Of a stretch of 56,662 nucleotides of DNA, positions 19,504 through 30,087 are shown piece by piece. Within the stretch, counting starts at the first letter, position 1. The number at the start of each line of letters is the position of its first letter. The stretch comes from Ilumatobacteraceae bacterium (lineage in GTDB: Bacteria; Actinomycetota; Acidimicrobiia; Acidimicrobiales; Ilumatobacteraceae). The DNA is taken from NCBI GenBank assembly GCA_025463305.1, contig JAOBWK010000013.1, positions 1 through 56,662 of the forward strand, in the 5' to 3' direction. The translations under genes and the position numbers were made by a program. Below the pieces are notes generated by a model that saw only the letters and a list, made by a program, of their open reading frames with translations, was not told the origin of the DNA and made no database searches.

Positions 19504-20632
19504 TCACGAGGTTGGGAACGACCCGCTGATGTCGACCGCGAAGTCGGTGCCGGACTGCGTGTAGATGCACACAGTGCCGCCGTTGCCCACCCGGACGAGC
19601 ACCAGGTTCGGTGTCGTCGCTCCTGCGACGAGGTTGAGGTTCGACGCCGTGGGCCGAGGGCTGCCGCACGGGTACACCGTGACGAAGCCCGTGGCGGTCG
19701 CGTCGACGCCCGTCACGTTGAGCACCACCGCCGCGGTCGTCGCCAGGTGAGCCGCATCGACGGCGGTGACGGTCACTGTCTGATCGGCGGCCGGCTTCGT
19801 GCCGGTGTAGCCGAGGCCCGGGGGGCGGGTGTCCAGGAGACGGGTCGGCGAGGTCGAGGTGAACGCCGACGCCCCCACGAAGTACCCGCTGACGTCGACC
19901 AGCAGATCGGCACCGCCCTGGGTGAACAGGCAGACCTTGCCGTCGGCGCTCAGCTTGACGATCGCCAGGTTCGGTGTGGTCGCTCCTGCGACGAGGTTGA
20001 GGTTCGACGCGTTCGGCTGCGCCTGATCGCACGGCCATGCGGTGACGAACCCGTCGGCGGTGGCACCGACACCGGTGATGTTGAGCACCGCGGCGGTCGC
20101 GCTCGCCGGCACCTGGGTCGATCCCGCTCCGGCGATCTGCAGGTGCACGATCTGTCCGGCGCCCGGCTTGGCGCCCGTGTAGCCGACCTGCCCGAGGCTC
20201 GAGCGCGTCTCGAGCAGCCGCTCCGGCTGCACCGCCACGAACGACGTGCTGGGTCGGAAGTAGCCGCTGATGTCAGCGACGAGATCGGCGCCGGTCTGCG
20301 TGTACAGGCACACCGCGCCGCCGGTGCCGATCTTGGTGATGACGGTGTTCGGCGTCGTCCCGCCCTTGACGAGGTTCAGGTTCGATGCCGTCGGGCGCGC
20401 GCCGCCGCACGGGTACACCGTCACGAAGCCGTTGTCCGTCGCGTCGACGCCGGTCACATTGAGCGCCACCGCGACAGCCGTCGAGGGCACATTGGCGTTG
20501 CCGACGCCGGTGACCTTCAACGTGACGGTCTGGCCGGCCGCCGGCTTGGCGCCCGAGTAGCCGATCTGGCCTTCCGAGGTGCGCGTCTCGAGCAGCCGCT
20601 CCGGCTGGACCGCCACGAACGACGTCGACCCT
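19504..20632 (-). repeat. Three tandem coding repeats of the M6 protease C-terminus
   Basis: The approximate units are 20255-20632, 19871-20254 and 19504-19870. Each encodes RLLETR or RLLDTR, a G-Y-x-G-x-K-P segment, a VLNITGV-like strand, a Cys-containing YPC or WPC, NLNLV and a final VDISG or VDVSG. The DNA around NLNLV is nearly identical between units (gttgaggttcgacgc on the plus strand), so homologous recombination could change the copy number. Confidence 0.8.
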
Positions 20633-21993
20633 GTCGGGGACCCCGGCGTGGTCGTGGTGCTGGTTGTGGTCGTCGTGGTGAGCGATGGCGGGAGCGACAC
20701 GGAGATCGTCAGGTTCCCGCCGGCGGTGCTGCTGGTGACGGTGATGGTGGCGCCGGTGGTGTCCGTGTACGTGGCCGACTTGCCGGCGCGGGCGTCGAAC
20801 GTTGCGTTGTAGAGCGGACCGCAGTTCGTGTAGTCCGTGCTGGACGTGTCGTCCGTGCTGGAGCTCTGCACGCGCACGGGGCCGGTGCCGGTGGCAACGG
20901 AGGCATCGACCTTGTAGACCAGCAATCCGCGATCACAGAGGTTCTTGTCCTGCCCGCCCGGGATCGCTGTCGGCTGTCGGTTCTCCGCGACGAGCGCGGT
21001 CGATGGGCCGGTCTTGATCGCGATCGCCTTGACCGCGCCGTCGTTGGTCTCGAGCGGAGCGAGTGTGAACGTGCCGGACTGACCGACGCACGGCACCTGA
21101 GATGCGTCGAGCCAGCCGAGCTGCAGCTTCTGCCACGCGGTGATGTGCGACCCCAACGAGATCAGACCCATGTGGTCCCACCCACCGACGTACTTGTGGG
21201 TCTGCGGATACGAGTCCGTGAACGAGTAGAGGTCGGGGAGCCCGAGGGTGTGCTCGGTCTCGTGGGCCAGGATCCAAGCGCCGTAGTCGGGCAGCGCGGT
21301 ACGGATGTCGTGCCCGAACGTCGCGCCACCGGGGATCGCGCCGAACGAGCTCGCGAGGCCGCCCAGGCTGCCGCCGACGTACGCCGGTGAGTTCGGCAGG
21401 TTGGTCGTGTTCGAGGCCACGACGTACAGCAGCTGGAGACCATCGAGGAGCGACTGGCGCTGTCCGACGGTCATCTGCGCGCTCGCCAGGTCGAGCGCTT
21501 CCTGCATGTACGAACGCTGCCCGTCGAACGTGGTGAACGTGTACTGGTTCGACGTCTTCGACATTCGGAGCCATGGGGCACCGGTCATCTGGTTGACCGT
21601 GATGCCGAACCGGCCGTACGACACCTCGTTCTGCCACGCCTGCGCCTTGGGCACCAGCAGGTCGTGGAGGCTGCTCGTCGTCTCGCTGTTGGGTGCGTCG
21701 CTGAAGTCGACGTAGATCATCAGCGCCTTGAGGTTGCCGGTGCTCGGCGGAAGTCCGGGCGTCGAGCTGCCGCCTGAGCCGGTGAGCGCACCGAAGCCGT
21801 TGCCGTTCGCGCTGAGCACGCATCCGGAGCTGACGCCGGCGTTCGCCGGTGCGGGGAACAGGGCGAGGTCGCTGACTCCCATGACCGCCGTGACCGCGGC
21901 GAGGATCGAGCCGACGACCGTCAGGCGGGTCAGTCTCCGCCGCCGCCCGGGCTGGCTGGAATCCGCACTTCGCTGGTCTGTCGCGCCGCTCAC
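19504..21993 (-). CDS. Secreted M6-family metalloprotease with three C-terminal RLLETR repeats
   Basis: This 829-residue exported protease begins with a GTG at 21993 (VSGATDQRSADSS). A basic stretch is followed by the hydrophobic signal LTVVGSILAAVTAVMGVS. The catalytic domain has the zinc motif HETEHTLGLPDLYS (H-E-x-x-H-x-x-G-x-P-D), typical of immune-inhibitor-A-like M6 peptidases, and downstream GGWDHMG. A Thr-rich hinge is followed by three repeats of about 122-128 residues, each beginning with a VAVQPERLLETR-like motif and containing NLNLV...TTPN. The start is supported by TATCGT six bases upstream. A longer same-frame extension overlaps the next gene and is discarded. Substrates are probably extracellular proteins. 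Confidence 0.87.
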   Translation of the reverse strand: MSGATDQRSADSSQPGRRRRLTRLTVVGSILAAVTAVMGVSDLALFPAPANAGVSSGCVLSANGNGFGALTGSGGSSTPGLPPSTGNLKALMIYVDFSDAPNSETTSSLHDLLVPKAQAWQNEVSYGRFGITVNQMTGAPWLRMSKTSNQYTFTTFDGQRSYMQEALDLASAQMTVGQRQSLLDGLQLLYVVASNTTNLPNSPAYVGGSLGGLASSFGAIPGGATFGHDIRTALPDYGAWILAHETEHTLGLPDLYSFTDSYPQTHKYVGGWDHMGLISLGSHITAWQKLQLGWLDASQVPCVGQSGTFTLAPLETNDGAVKAIAIKTGPSTALVAENRQPTAIPGGQDKNLCDRGLLVYKVDASVATGTGPVRVQSSSTDDTSSTDYTNCGPLYNATFDARAGKSATYTDTTGATITVTSSTAGGNLTISVSLPPSLTTTTTTSTTTTPGSPTGSTSFVAVQPERLLETRTSEGQIGYSGAKPAAGQTVTLKVTGVGNANVPSTAVAVALNVTGVDATDNGFVTVYPCGGARPTASNLNLVKGGTTPNTVITKIGTGGAVCLYTQTGADLVADISGYFRPSTSFVAVQPERLLETRSSLGQVGYTGAKPGAGQIVHLQIAGAGSTQVPASATAAVLNITGVGATADGFVTAWPCDQAQPNASNLNLVAGATTPNLAIVKLSADGKVCLFTQGGADLLVDVSGYFVGASAFTSTSPTRLLDTRPPGLGYTGTKPAADQTVTVTAVDAAHLATTAAVVLNVTGVDATATGFVTVYPCGSPRPTASNLNLVAGATTPNLVLVRVGNGGTVCIYTQSGTDFAVDISGSFPTS

Positions 21994-21999
21994 GGTCGG

Positions 22000-22005
22000 A
22001 CGATA
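22000..22005 (-). promoter_or_regulatory. -10 box (TATCGT) of the M6 protease gene
   Basis: TATCGT on the minus strand ends six bases before the GTG at 21993 and fixes that start over longer frames. Confidence 0.4.
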
Positions 22006-22037
22006 GCCCCGCCACGAGCGACGGATCTGCACGAGCG

Positions 22038-23228
22038 TCAGGCGCGTTGCGCGTTCTCCAGCCGGGCCACGGCCTCGTGCCGCAGCGGGTCGCCGGGGGT
22101 GGCGACGAGGATCGCCTGCTCGAGCACCGCCTCGTCGAAGCGGTGCACTTCGGCGTAGCGCAGCAGCTCGGCGGTGGAGCCGGATTCGAGCAGCGAGCGG
22201 CGCAGTGTGACGTCGATCATGTGCCGGTGATCGATCGCGAACGGCGCCTCGCTCCCCGGCAGCAGCTGACCGGTGTAGGCCTGCGAGGCACCCGACAGAT
22301 CGCCGCCGTGGAGCTTGTCGCGCAGATCGAGCACGTCGGCCTTGAGCGGCACCACGAGGCGATACGGGCGCGAGTCGATGCCGCCACCGAGCAGCCGGCG
22401 CAGGTGCGACAGCTCGGCCTTCACGGTGGCCGGGCTCACCGCGTGGTCGCCGTAGACGAGGTCGGTGAGGCGCTCCAAGTTCGATGGTCCCTCCAAGGCG
22501 AGCGCGGCGAGCAGCTCGGCCTGGCGGGGCGACAGCGCCAGCCGCCGGCCGCCGAGGTGCACCTCGAGCCGTCCGAGGAGCCGCAGCTCGAGCTGGTCGG
22601 TGTTCGCGGCCGTCGTGCCGACGTCGCCCGGCAGATGCTCCTCGACGAGGCGACCGAGCGCCGCCACTGCCATCTCGGCCACGGGCGACGCAGTGTCCCA
22701 ACGGCCGGAGAGGTCGAGCACGCCGAGGCGACGACCGTCGGGCGCGCGCACCGGAACGGACCAGCACACCCAGTCCTGCACGGACTCGCACCAGTGCTCG
22801 GCCGAGAACACCGTGGACGGCGCACCGGTGAGCAGCGCGAGCCCGAGCGCGTTGGTGCCGGCCGACGGCTCGTCCCAACGGCCACCCGGCACGAAGCCGA
22901 CGCCTTCGGCGGCGTTGCGCATCTGCCGGCTGCCCGAGCTCCAGAGGATGCGGCCGTCCTCGTCGGTGATCGCGGCGATCAGGCCGCCTGCTTCCGCGGC
23001 GCGGGCGAGCTGGTCCTCGACGCCGATGCCGCTGCGCCGGATCGGTGACGCCTCCCAGCGCTCGCGCACCTCGTCGGGCTCGGAGTCGACGGGCGCAGCG
23101 ACGCGGTGGGTGTCGATGTCGCGCTCGCAGCGCTGCCACGAGTCGGCGATCACAGGATCGGCAGCGAGGCCGGTGGCGCGCGCCGACTCGATCGATCGCC
23201 GTCGGCTGCGCAGCTCACTGCTCGCCAT
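22038..23228 (-). CDS. GAF-domain transcriptional regulator with C-terminal winged helix
   Basis: This 396-residue protein resembles the regulators that sit beside acetaldehyde dehydrogenase genes. The N-terminus [17 protein letters not shown] and the following helices match the start of AcoR-type activators. A GAF domain spans about residues 70-200 ([45 protein letters not shown]). There is no AAA+ sigma-54 domain. Instead residues about 215-300 form an OmpR-like winged helix ([34 protein letters not shown]). The 3' end is helical. Its ATG follows AGGGGG. It is divergent from the aldehyde dehydrogenase gene, the likely target, in response to an aldehyde or alcohol. Confidence 0.83.
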   Translation of the reverse strand: MASSELRSRRRSIESARATGLAADPVIADSWQRCERDIDTHRVAAPVDSEPDEVRERWEASPIRRSGIGVEDQLARAAEAGGLIAAITDEDGRILWSSGSRQMRNAAEGVGFVPGGRWDEPSAGTNALGLALLTGAPSTVFSAEHWCESVQDWVCWSVPVRAPDGRRLGVLDLSGRWDTASPVAEMAVAALGRLVEEHLPGDVGTTAANTDQLELRLLGRLEVHLGGRRLALSPRQAELLAALALEGPSNLERLTDLVYGDHAVSPATVKAELSHLRRLLGGGIDSRPYRLVVPLKADVLDLRDKLHGGDLSGASQAYTGQLLPGSEAPFAIDHRHMIDVTLRRSLLESGSTAELLRYAEVHRFDEAVLEQAILVATPGDPLRHEAVARLENAQRA

Positions 23229-23354
23229 TTCGACCCCCTCGTCGAAACCTGGTCCGGGTCGGTGTCGTCACCAACCCTTTGCCAACCATACCAAGCGCAT
23301 CGTGAGGGTGGGTTCGCGCAGGGGTTGCCGGCCCGAGAGACGAAGGGGATCGAC

Positions 23355-24872
<1,518 letters not shown>

Positions 24873-24874
24873 CC

Positions 24875-25285
24875 ATGGCAACCAATCGGGTCGACGCGAC
24901 CGAAGAGGCGCTCGACCTGATCGACCGACTGGTGGCAGTGCACGGTCCGGTGCTCTTCCACCAGTCGGGTGGTTGCTGCGACGGCAGCAGTCCGATGTGC
25001 TTCCCGCTCGGGGAGTTCCGCATCGGCAGCTCCGACGTGCTGCTCGGGTACGTCGGCAACCCCGGGACTGGTGGCCCGGACAACCCGGGTGTGCCGTTCC
25101 ACATGAGCGGACCACAGTTCGAGTACTGGCAGCACACCCACCTCACCCTCGACGTCGTGCCCGGACGCGGCGCCGGCTTCTCGCTCGAGGCGCCCGAGGG
25201 TGTGCGGTTCATGATCCGTTCACGGCTGTTCACCGACGACGAGACCGCGAGCTTGGAACCGGTCACGGTGGGCAACGGCGAGTGA
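24875..25285 (+). CDS. DUF779 protein, partner of aldehyde dehydrogenase
   Basis: This 136-residue protein has the DUF779 signature: LFHQSGGCCDGSSPMC near residue 28, then HMSGPQFEYWQHTHLTLDV near residue 72. The two Cys of GGCCDGS and the His residues suggest a metal or redox site. Such genes almost always follow acetaldehyde dehydrogenases, and one homologue is thought to help maintain the dehydrogenase. It starts two bases after the dehydrogenase stop and ends in a four-base GTGA overlap with the next gene, so translation is coupled on both sides. Confidence 0.9.
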   Translation: MATNRVDATEEALDLIDRLVAVHGPVLFHQSGGCCDGSSPMCFPLGEFRIGSSDVLLGYVGNPGTGGPDNPGVPFHMSGPQFEYWQHTHLTLDVVPGRGAGFSLEAPEGVRFMIRSRLFTDDETASLEPVTVGNGE

Positions 25286-26541
25286 CGACTGCCGGTCCGG
25301 CCGGCCACAACTGGGCCGGGAACCACACCTATCGAGCGAACGCCCTCCACACGCCGGCCACGATCGACGAGCTCCGTCGGATCGTGGCCGGCGCCGTGCG
25401 TGTCCGCGCCCTCGGTTCGCGGCACTCGTTCAACGACCTCGCCGACTCCGCCGAGCTGGTGTCGCTCGCCGCGCTGCCGCTCGACATCGAGATCGACGCT
25501 CCGGCCCGAACCGTGACGTGCAGTGGCGCGACGACCTACGGCGCGCTGGCCGATGCGTTGCGGCCCGCCGGGCTCGCGCTCCACAACCTCGCGTCCTTGC
25601 CGCACATCTCCGTCGCCGGTGCGATCGCGACGGCGACGCACGGCTCGGGCGACGCCAACGGCAACCTCGCGACTGCCGTGCGCGGGCTCGAACTGGTCAC
25701 GTCGTCGGGCGACATCGTGCAGGTGCGACGCGACCATGCCGACTTCGACGGCATGGTCGTCGGACTGGGTGCGCTCGGCGTGGTCACACGCGTCACGCTC
25801 GATCTCGAGCCGGCGTACGACGTGCGCCAGACCGTGTACGAGGGCCTGTCATGGGAGCTGCTCGCCGACCACTTCGACGCGGTCACCTCCGCCGGCTACA
25901 GCGTGAGCCTGTTCACCCGTTGGCAGGACGCCGTCGATCAGGTGTGGGTGAAGACGCGACTCGACGGCGAACCGCGCAACCCGGACCCGCCGACGTTCCT
26001 CGGGGCGCCGGCGGCGGTCCGTGATCGACACCCCGTTCCTGGTGCCTCGCCCGAGCACTGCACCCCGCAGGGCGGCGTCGCCGGGCCGTGGTCCGATCGC
26101 CTCCCGCACTTCCGGATGGGCTTCACGCCGAGCAGCGGCGACGAGATCCAGTCCGAGTTCCACGTGCCCCGCCGCAACGCTCTGGCCGCGATCGACGTGA
26201 TGCGCGGTCTCGCCGGAGAGATCGAGCCGCACCTGTTCATCAGCGAGATCCGCACGGTGGCGAGCGACTCGCTGTGGATGAGCGCCCAGCACGAGTCCGA
26301 CACCGTCGCCCTCCACGTCACCTGGCGCCCGCACCCGGCCGAGGTGATCGAACTGCTCCAGCGGTTCGAGCCGCGGCTGATGGAGCTGGGGGCCGTGCCG
26401 CACTGGGGCAAGGTGTTCGTGTCGGATGCGTCAGTGCTGACATCGGCCGTCCCGCGGCTCGGCGACTTCCTCCGCCTGGTCGACCGGCTCGATCCCCGCG
26501 GCGCGTTCCGCAACGAGTGGTTCATTCGCTGCTTCGGTTGA
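25282..26541 (+). CDS. FAD-dependent alditol (xylitol/sorbitol-type) oxidase
   Basis: This flavoprotein oxidase of the vanillyl-alcohol-oxidase fold has 419 residues. The N-terminal FAD domain contains VRALGSRHSFNDLADS, where the His is the residue that bonds covalently to FAD in Streptomyces AldO. SLPHISVAGAIATATHGSG is the second FAD motif, and the C-terminus NEWFIRCFG resembles AldO. It would oxidise an alditol's terminal hydroxyl to an aldehyde and make H2O2. The start GTG at 25282 overlaps the DUF779 stop. It lies in the aldehyde dehydrogenase operon, so the enzymes may act on the same route from alcohol to acid. The 3' end overlaps the MFS gene by 20 bases. Confidence 0.88.
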   Translation: MTTAGPAGHNWAGNHTYRANALHTPATIDELRRIVAGAVRVRALGSRHSFNDLADSAELVSLAALPLDIEIDAPARTVTCSGATTYGALADALRPAGLALHNLASLPHISVAGAIATATHGSGDANGNLATAVRGLELVTSSGDIVQVRRDHADFDGMVVGLGALGVVTRVTLDLEPAYDVRQTVYEGLSWELLADHFDAVTSAGYSVSLFTRWQDAVDQVWVKTRLDGEPRNPDPPTFLGAPAAVRDRHPVPGASPEHCTPQGGVAGPWSDRLPHFRMGFTPSSGDEIQSEFHVPRRNALAAIDVMRGLAGEIEPHLFISEIRTVASDSLWMSAQHESDTVALHVTWRPHPAEVIELLQRFEPRLMELGAVPHWGKVFVSDASVLTSAVPRLGDFLRLVDRLDPRGAFRNEWFIRCFG

Positions 26542-27802
26542 CCTCCGCGAGCGCCTGTCGCGAGTCGTAGCGCAGGAACGACGGCACCAGCAGCGCGAGC
26601 ACGCCCACGGCGGCGACGCATGCGACGCCACCGGAGACGACGGCGAAGCGTGCGTCGAACGCGGAGGCGACGAGCCCGGACTCGATGTCGCCGAGACGCG
26701 GGCCGCCCGTCACGACGACGATGAACACGCCCTGCAGTCGACCCTGCATTGCGTCGGGCGTCGACACCTGGAGGATGGTCGAGCGGTAGACCGCGCTGAC
26801 CGTGTCTGCCGCGCCCGCGATCGCCAGCATCAGCAACCCGACCCACAGCGTCGACACCAGGCCGAAGACGGCGACCGCGAGGCCCCACGTCGCGATGGCA
26901 AGCGCCACCCCGAGGCCGTGGCGGTGCACGCGGCCGATGGCTCCGCCGAGGATCGTCGCCAGCAACGCACCCACCGATGGCGCGGCGTAGAGCAGGCCGG
27001 CGATCCCGGCACCGCCGTGGTACAGCGTGTGCGACAACGCCGGGATGAGCGCGCGCGGCGCGCCGAACAGCATCGCTGCGATGTCGTAGACGAACGTCAT
27101 CAGCACCACCCGGCGGGTCATGATGAACCGCAGCCCCTCGACCACCGACGACAGGCCTGCGGGACGAGCGTCAGCCGCCGGAGCGAGGCGGGGCAGGCGG
27201 GCCGCGGCGTAGAACGCGCCGGCGAACGAGGCGACGTCGATCGCGTAGGCCCAGGAGTAGCCGCCGGTCGAGACCGAGACCCCGGCGACGAGCGGCCCGA
27301 CGATGACGGCCAGGCTGCTGACGCCGTAGTTGAGCGTGTTCGCGGCCTGGAGCAGCTCGGGGCGCACGAGCTGGGGGATGATCGCCCGGCGCGTCGGCGA
27401 CGACACCGCGGAGAAGCCGGCCTGGACCGCGACGCACACGAACAGCCCGGCAACTCGCTCCGTGCGCGAGAGCGCCAGCGCGAGCAACGCGGCGCTGGCC
27501 ACCATCTCGCCCGTCGACGTGATGAACACCAGACGTCGGCGGTCGACGGCGTCGGCGATGGCCCCGCCGTACAACCCGAACACGATCAGCGGCCCGAGCG
27601 CCGCGAGCCCGACCAGGCCGACGTCGAGCGAGGAGTGGGTGATCTCGTAGACCTGCAGGGCGACCGCGACCTGGGTCACCTGGGTGCCCATGCTCGAGAT
27701 CGCCTGGCCGATGAACAACCGCCGGAAGGCCGGCGATTCGCGCAGCGGTGTCGTGTCGGACACCACACCGCCGAGTGCGGTGCGGACGCGTCCGGTGGGC
27801 AC
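26522..27802 (-). CDS. MFS transporter (EntS/MFS_3-like exporter)
   Basis: This 426-residue major-facilitator protein has about twelve membrane segments. The first segment carries FRRLFIGQAISSMGTQVTQVAV, and the loop-2/3 motif is GGAIADAVDRRRLVF. SSPTRRAIIPQLVRPELLQAANTLN and DTVSAVYRSTILQVSTPDAMQGR are typical of the MFS_3 group that includes enterobactin exporter EntS and macrolide-efflux proteins. The exported substrate is unknown. The GTG at 27802 gives the longest frame. A GTG about 12 codons later (VSDTTPLRESPAFRRL) is also plausible because the first codons are non-hydrophobic and have no clear ribosome binding site. Confidence 0.9.
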   Translation of the reverse strand: MPTGRVRTALGGVVSDTTPLRESPAFRRLFIGQAISSMGTQVTQVAVALQVYEITHSSLDVGLVGLAALGPLIVFGLYGGAIADAVDRRRLVFITSTGEMVASAALLALALSRTERVAGLFVCVAVQAGFSAVSSPTRRAIIPQLVRPELLQAANTLNYGVSSLAVIVGPLVAGVSVSTGGYSWAYAIDVASFAGAFYAAARLPRLAPAADARPAGLSSVVEGLRFIMTRRVVLMTFVYDIAAMLFGAPRALIPALSHTLYHGGAGIAGLLYAAPSVGALLATILGGAIGRVHRHGLGVALAIATWGLAVAVFGLVSTLWVGLLMLAIAGAADTVSAVYRSTILQVSTPDAMQGRLQGVFIVVVTGGPRLGDIESGLVASAFDARFAVVSGGVACVAAVGVLALLVPSFLRYDSRQALAEVNRSSE

Positions 27803-27847
27803 GCGGTTCGCCGTCAGCGCGTGGCGCGGACCGACGTCATCGTGCGG

Positions 27848-28309
27848 TCAGCGCTTCTCGCGTGCGAGCACGGTGATGGCGGCGGCGATGTCGTCGGCGA
27901 CGGGCGTGACCGACAGCCGCATGCCCTTGCGCACCACCATCAGGTCGTCGCCGGAGAAGCGCTCCTTCAGCTCGTCGAGGCTGATCAGGTTGGGGAACTT
28001 CTCGACGAACCCGAACTTCACCGTCATCCATCGCGGCGCGGCCTGCTTGCTCGTGGCGTCGTAGTAGTGCGACGTCGAGTCGAACTGGGTGGGGTCGACG
28101 ATGTTCACCGCCGTCACCTTGGCCAGGCCGACGATGCCGGGCGGCTTCGAGTTCGAGTGGTAGAAGAACGCGAGGTCGCCGACGGTCGCGGACTGGAGGT
28201 AGTTCCGCGCCTGGTAGTTGCGGATGCCGTCCCAGATCGTCGTCTTCGCCTTGCGGAGATCGTCGATGCTGTAGGCGTCAGGTTCGGACTTGATCAGCCA
28301 GTGGGCCAT
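27848..28309 (-). CDS. EVE domain-containing protein
   Basis: This 153-residue protein is a single EVE domain. MAHWLIKSEPDAYSIDDL, WDGIRNYQARNYLQS, GDLAFFYHSNSKPPGIVG and PRWMTVKFGFVEKFP are the landmark motifs. EVE is a PUA/YTH-like fold that recognises modified cytosine or other modified nucleotides, and it appears both as housekeeping protein and fused to restriction enzymes. Here it is not fused. It lies 45 bases from the MFS start, on the same strand and upstream of no obvious restriction gene. The exact role is unknown. Confidence 0.93.
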   Translation of the reverse strand: MAHWLIKSEPDAYSIDDLRKAKTTIWDGIRNYQARNYLQSATVGDLAFFYHSNSKPPGIVGLAKVTAVNIVDPTQFDSTSHYYDATSKQAAPRWMTVKFGFVEKFPNLISLDELKERFSGDDLMVVRKGMRLSVTPVADDIAAAITVLAREKR

Positions 28310-28340
28310 GGTGGCGCGGTCTCGAGGTGATCCGCGGGGA

Positions 28341-28580
28341 TCAGTCTTCGTGCTCTTCGATGGCGTCGAGGAACGAGTCGACGTCGTCGTCCTCGCCGCC
28401 CACGAGCCAGATGACGACGCCCTCGTCGCCTTCGTCCTCCCACGGGAGCACGCCCTCGACGGAGTAGCGGTCGACGGTGATGTCCTCGTTGTCGTCCTCG
28501 ACAGGAGCGACCACGGCCAGCTCGACCTCCGCGTCCGGGGGTTGGTCGCGCAAGATGTCGATCAATTCGCGGACACGCAT
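28341..28580 (-). CDS. Small acidic protein of unknown function
   Basis: This 79-residue protein begins MRVRELIDILRDQPPDAEVELAV and ends in an acidic tail DAIEEHED. The opening resembles short helical-hairpin proteins that act on structural proteins or adaptor complexes, but no named family is certain. Third codon positions and strand match the neighbours. The EVE gene follows 31 bases downstream, so the two may be co-transcribed. The ATG at 28580 has AAGCCCAGAAAGG upstream. Confidence 0.7.
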   Translation of the reverse strand: MRVRELIDILRDQPPDAEVELAVVAPVEDDNEDITVDRYSVEGVLPWEDEGDEGVVIWLVGGEDDDVDSFLDAIEEHED

Positions 28581-28697
28581 GGCGTCGCCTTTCTGGGCTT
28601 GCTGGAGGGCGAGGTCGACGGAGCGAGCCGTCGGACCGGTGGTCTGAGCCAGCAGCCTAGTCGGCCGCGCGCATGTGCGACCCGGTCCGTCGGCTCG

Positions 28698-29267
28698 TCA
28701 GACTTCGTCGAGCCAGTGCGGCGCCTGCTCGAGCAGGTACAGGCTGACGTCCTTGCAGCGATCGAGGGTGGCGCACAGCGGCTCGTCGGCGCTGGAGTAC
28801 ACGTCGGCCAGCTCGATCGAGAGCCGGGCGACGATGGACAGGCTGCGCTCCGGTGCGTCGGTGACGCTGGCGAACGAGTCGATCGCGGACACCTCGAGCG
28901 GCAGTTCCATCCCGCCGACACCGGCGAGGTCGGTGGCGAGGATCAGCAGATCGGGCGGCTGGGGGAGCGGCGGCAGCGTCCAGGTGAAGTGGACGGGGAA
29001 GGCGAAGCCGTTCGGCGGCTGGTCGTCGGGATCGTCCATCTTGAGGACCTCGTCCTCGAACCCGAGCAGCGCGCGCGGGTCCACCTCGAGCGAGAGGTGG
29101 AGGTCGATCGGGCCGCTGCACGCCTCCTCGGGGTGCAGGTCGACCTCCCACAGCTGGCGGAGCGAGTAGGTCTCCACGAAATGGCGCTCGTCGTGGACGT
29201 GGAATCCGTGGTCGATCGCATGACCCTTCACGTCGGCGATGAATCCGGCGACATCGATGACAGCCAA
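28698..29267 (-). CDS. Conserved-looking protein of unknown function
   Basis: This 189-residue protein begins LAVIDVAGFIADVKGHAID. A TTG start at 29267 is chosen because GAGAGGG lies upstream. The sequence has regular beta and helix alternation, several Leu-Asp pairs and a Cys-free body until RCKDVSLYLLEQAPHWLDEV at the end. I recognise no family. A 398-residue open frame continues upstream in the same phase over the inositol-phosphatase gene and is rejected. It is divergent from the phosphatase gene. Confidence 0.6.
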   Translation of the reverse strand: MAVIDVAGFIADVKGHAIDHGFHVHDERHFVETYSLRQLWEVDLHPEEACSGPIDLHLSLEVDPRALLGFEDEVLKMDDPDDQPPNGFAFPVHFTWTLPPLPQPPDLLILATDLAGVGGMELPLEVSAIDSFASVTDAPERSLSIVARLSIELADVYSSADEPLCATLDRCKDVSLYLLEQAPHWLDEV

Positions 29268-29314
29268 TGGAACCCTCTCTGGATCGCGCCCCCGCTGGGC
29301 AACGGAGCGAAGAC

Positions 29315-29320
29315 TACCCT
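29315..29320 (+). promoter_or_regulatory. -10 box (TACCCT) of the inositol-phosphatase-like gene
   Basis: TACCCT ends seven bases before the GTG at 29328 with no ribosome binding site between, so a leaderless transcript is likely. Confidence 0.45.
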
Positions 29321-29327
29321 GCTCTCC

Positions 29328-30071
29328 GTGTTCCGAGACGTTGTGGCTCTGTTCTCGGCGATCGCCGACGAGGTCGGCCAAGCCCTGCGCAGCAACGCCG
29401 ACTGGGGGCCGTCCGGCCAGCGCGACGGGCAGTACAGCGTCGACCTCGTGGCCGACGACATCTGCCTGCGCGCCATCGCGACAGCCGACCTGAGCGTGCT
29501 GTCGGAGGAGAGCGGCCTCACCCTTCGCGGTGACCGCCCGATCGTGATCGTCGACCCGCTCGACGGGTCCACCAACGCCAGCCACGGCGTGCCCTGGTTC
29601 GCGACCTCGCTGTGCCTCGCCGACGCCGACGGGCTGGCCGTCGGGCTGGTCCGCAACCAGGCCACCGGTGTCACCTACAGCGCCGTGCGCGGCGAGGGCG
29701 CGTGGCTCGACGGCACCCGGTTGCACGCGTCCGCGTGCGTGTCGCTCGACCAGGCCCTCGTCGGGCTGAGCGGCATGCCGCCGTCCAACTTCGGCTGGCG
29801 CCAGTTCCGTGCGTTCGGAGCCTCGGCGCTCGACCTCTGCCTGGTGGCCGGTGGCGTGCTCGACGGGTTCGTCGACTGCAGTGTCGACGCGCACGGCGTG
29901 TGGGACTACGCGGCCGCCACGCTGATCTGCGCCGAGGCCGGAGCCGCCGTCGTCGACGGTCCCGGCCGCGACCTCATCGTCCGCGACCCGGCGCTCAAGC
30001 GCACGCCGGTCGCCGCCGGCACGCCCGAGCTGTTGGCCCAGCTCGTCGCGGCGCGACGCGCGTTCGCCTGA
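29328..30071 (+). CDS. Inositol monophosphatase family protein
   Basis: This Mg-dependent phosphatase of the IMPase/FBPase-like fold has 247 residues. The key metal-site motifs are VLSEESGLTLRGD (Glu near residue 65) and IVIVDPLDGSTNASHGVPW (Asp-Pro-Leu-Asp-Gly-Ser-Thr near 80). The C-terminal DAHGVWDYAAATLICAEAGA supplies the third metal Asp. Likely substrates are inositol-1-phosphate, histidinol phosphate or related sugar phosphates; the motif alone cannot separate them. The GTG at 29328 with TACCCT seven bases upstream was preferred over a longer in-frame extension through the upstream divergent gene. It is convergent with the sigma factor (16-base gap). Confidence 0.92.
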   Translation: MFRDVVALFSAIADEVGQALRSNADWGPSGQRDGQYSVDLVADDICLRAIATADLSVLSEESGLTLRGDRPIVIVDPLDGSTNASHGVPWFATSLCLADADGLAVGLVRNQATGVTYSAVRGEGAWLDGTRLHASACVSLDQALVGLSGMPPSNFGWRQFRAFGASALDLCLVAGGVLDGFVDCSVDAHGVWDYAAATLICAEAGAAVVDGPGRDLIVRDPALKRTPVAAGTPELLAQLVAARRAFA

Positions 30072-30087
30072 CGCGGCACCAACCGGG

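Noticed and set aside
19504..20632. Possible CRISPR-like array from repeated DNA segments
   Set aside because: Units are about 375 bases, in frame, and encode a protein module; there are no short repeats with unique spacers.
21994..23139. Same-frame N-terminal extension of the M6 protease to 1211 residues
   Set aside because: It is antisense-like Arg-rich sequence overlapping the GAF regulator, and the signal peptide lies after GTG 21993.
28290..29327. Long N-terminal extension of the inositol-phosphatase frame
   Set aside because: It overlaps two minus-strand genes and has no domain; the TACCCT box and GTG at 29328 mark the start.
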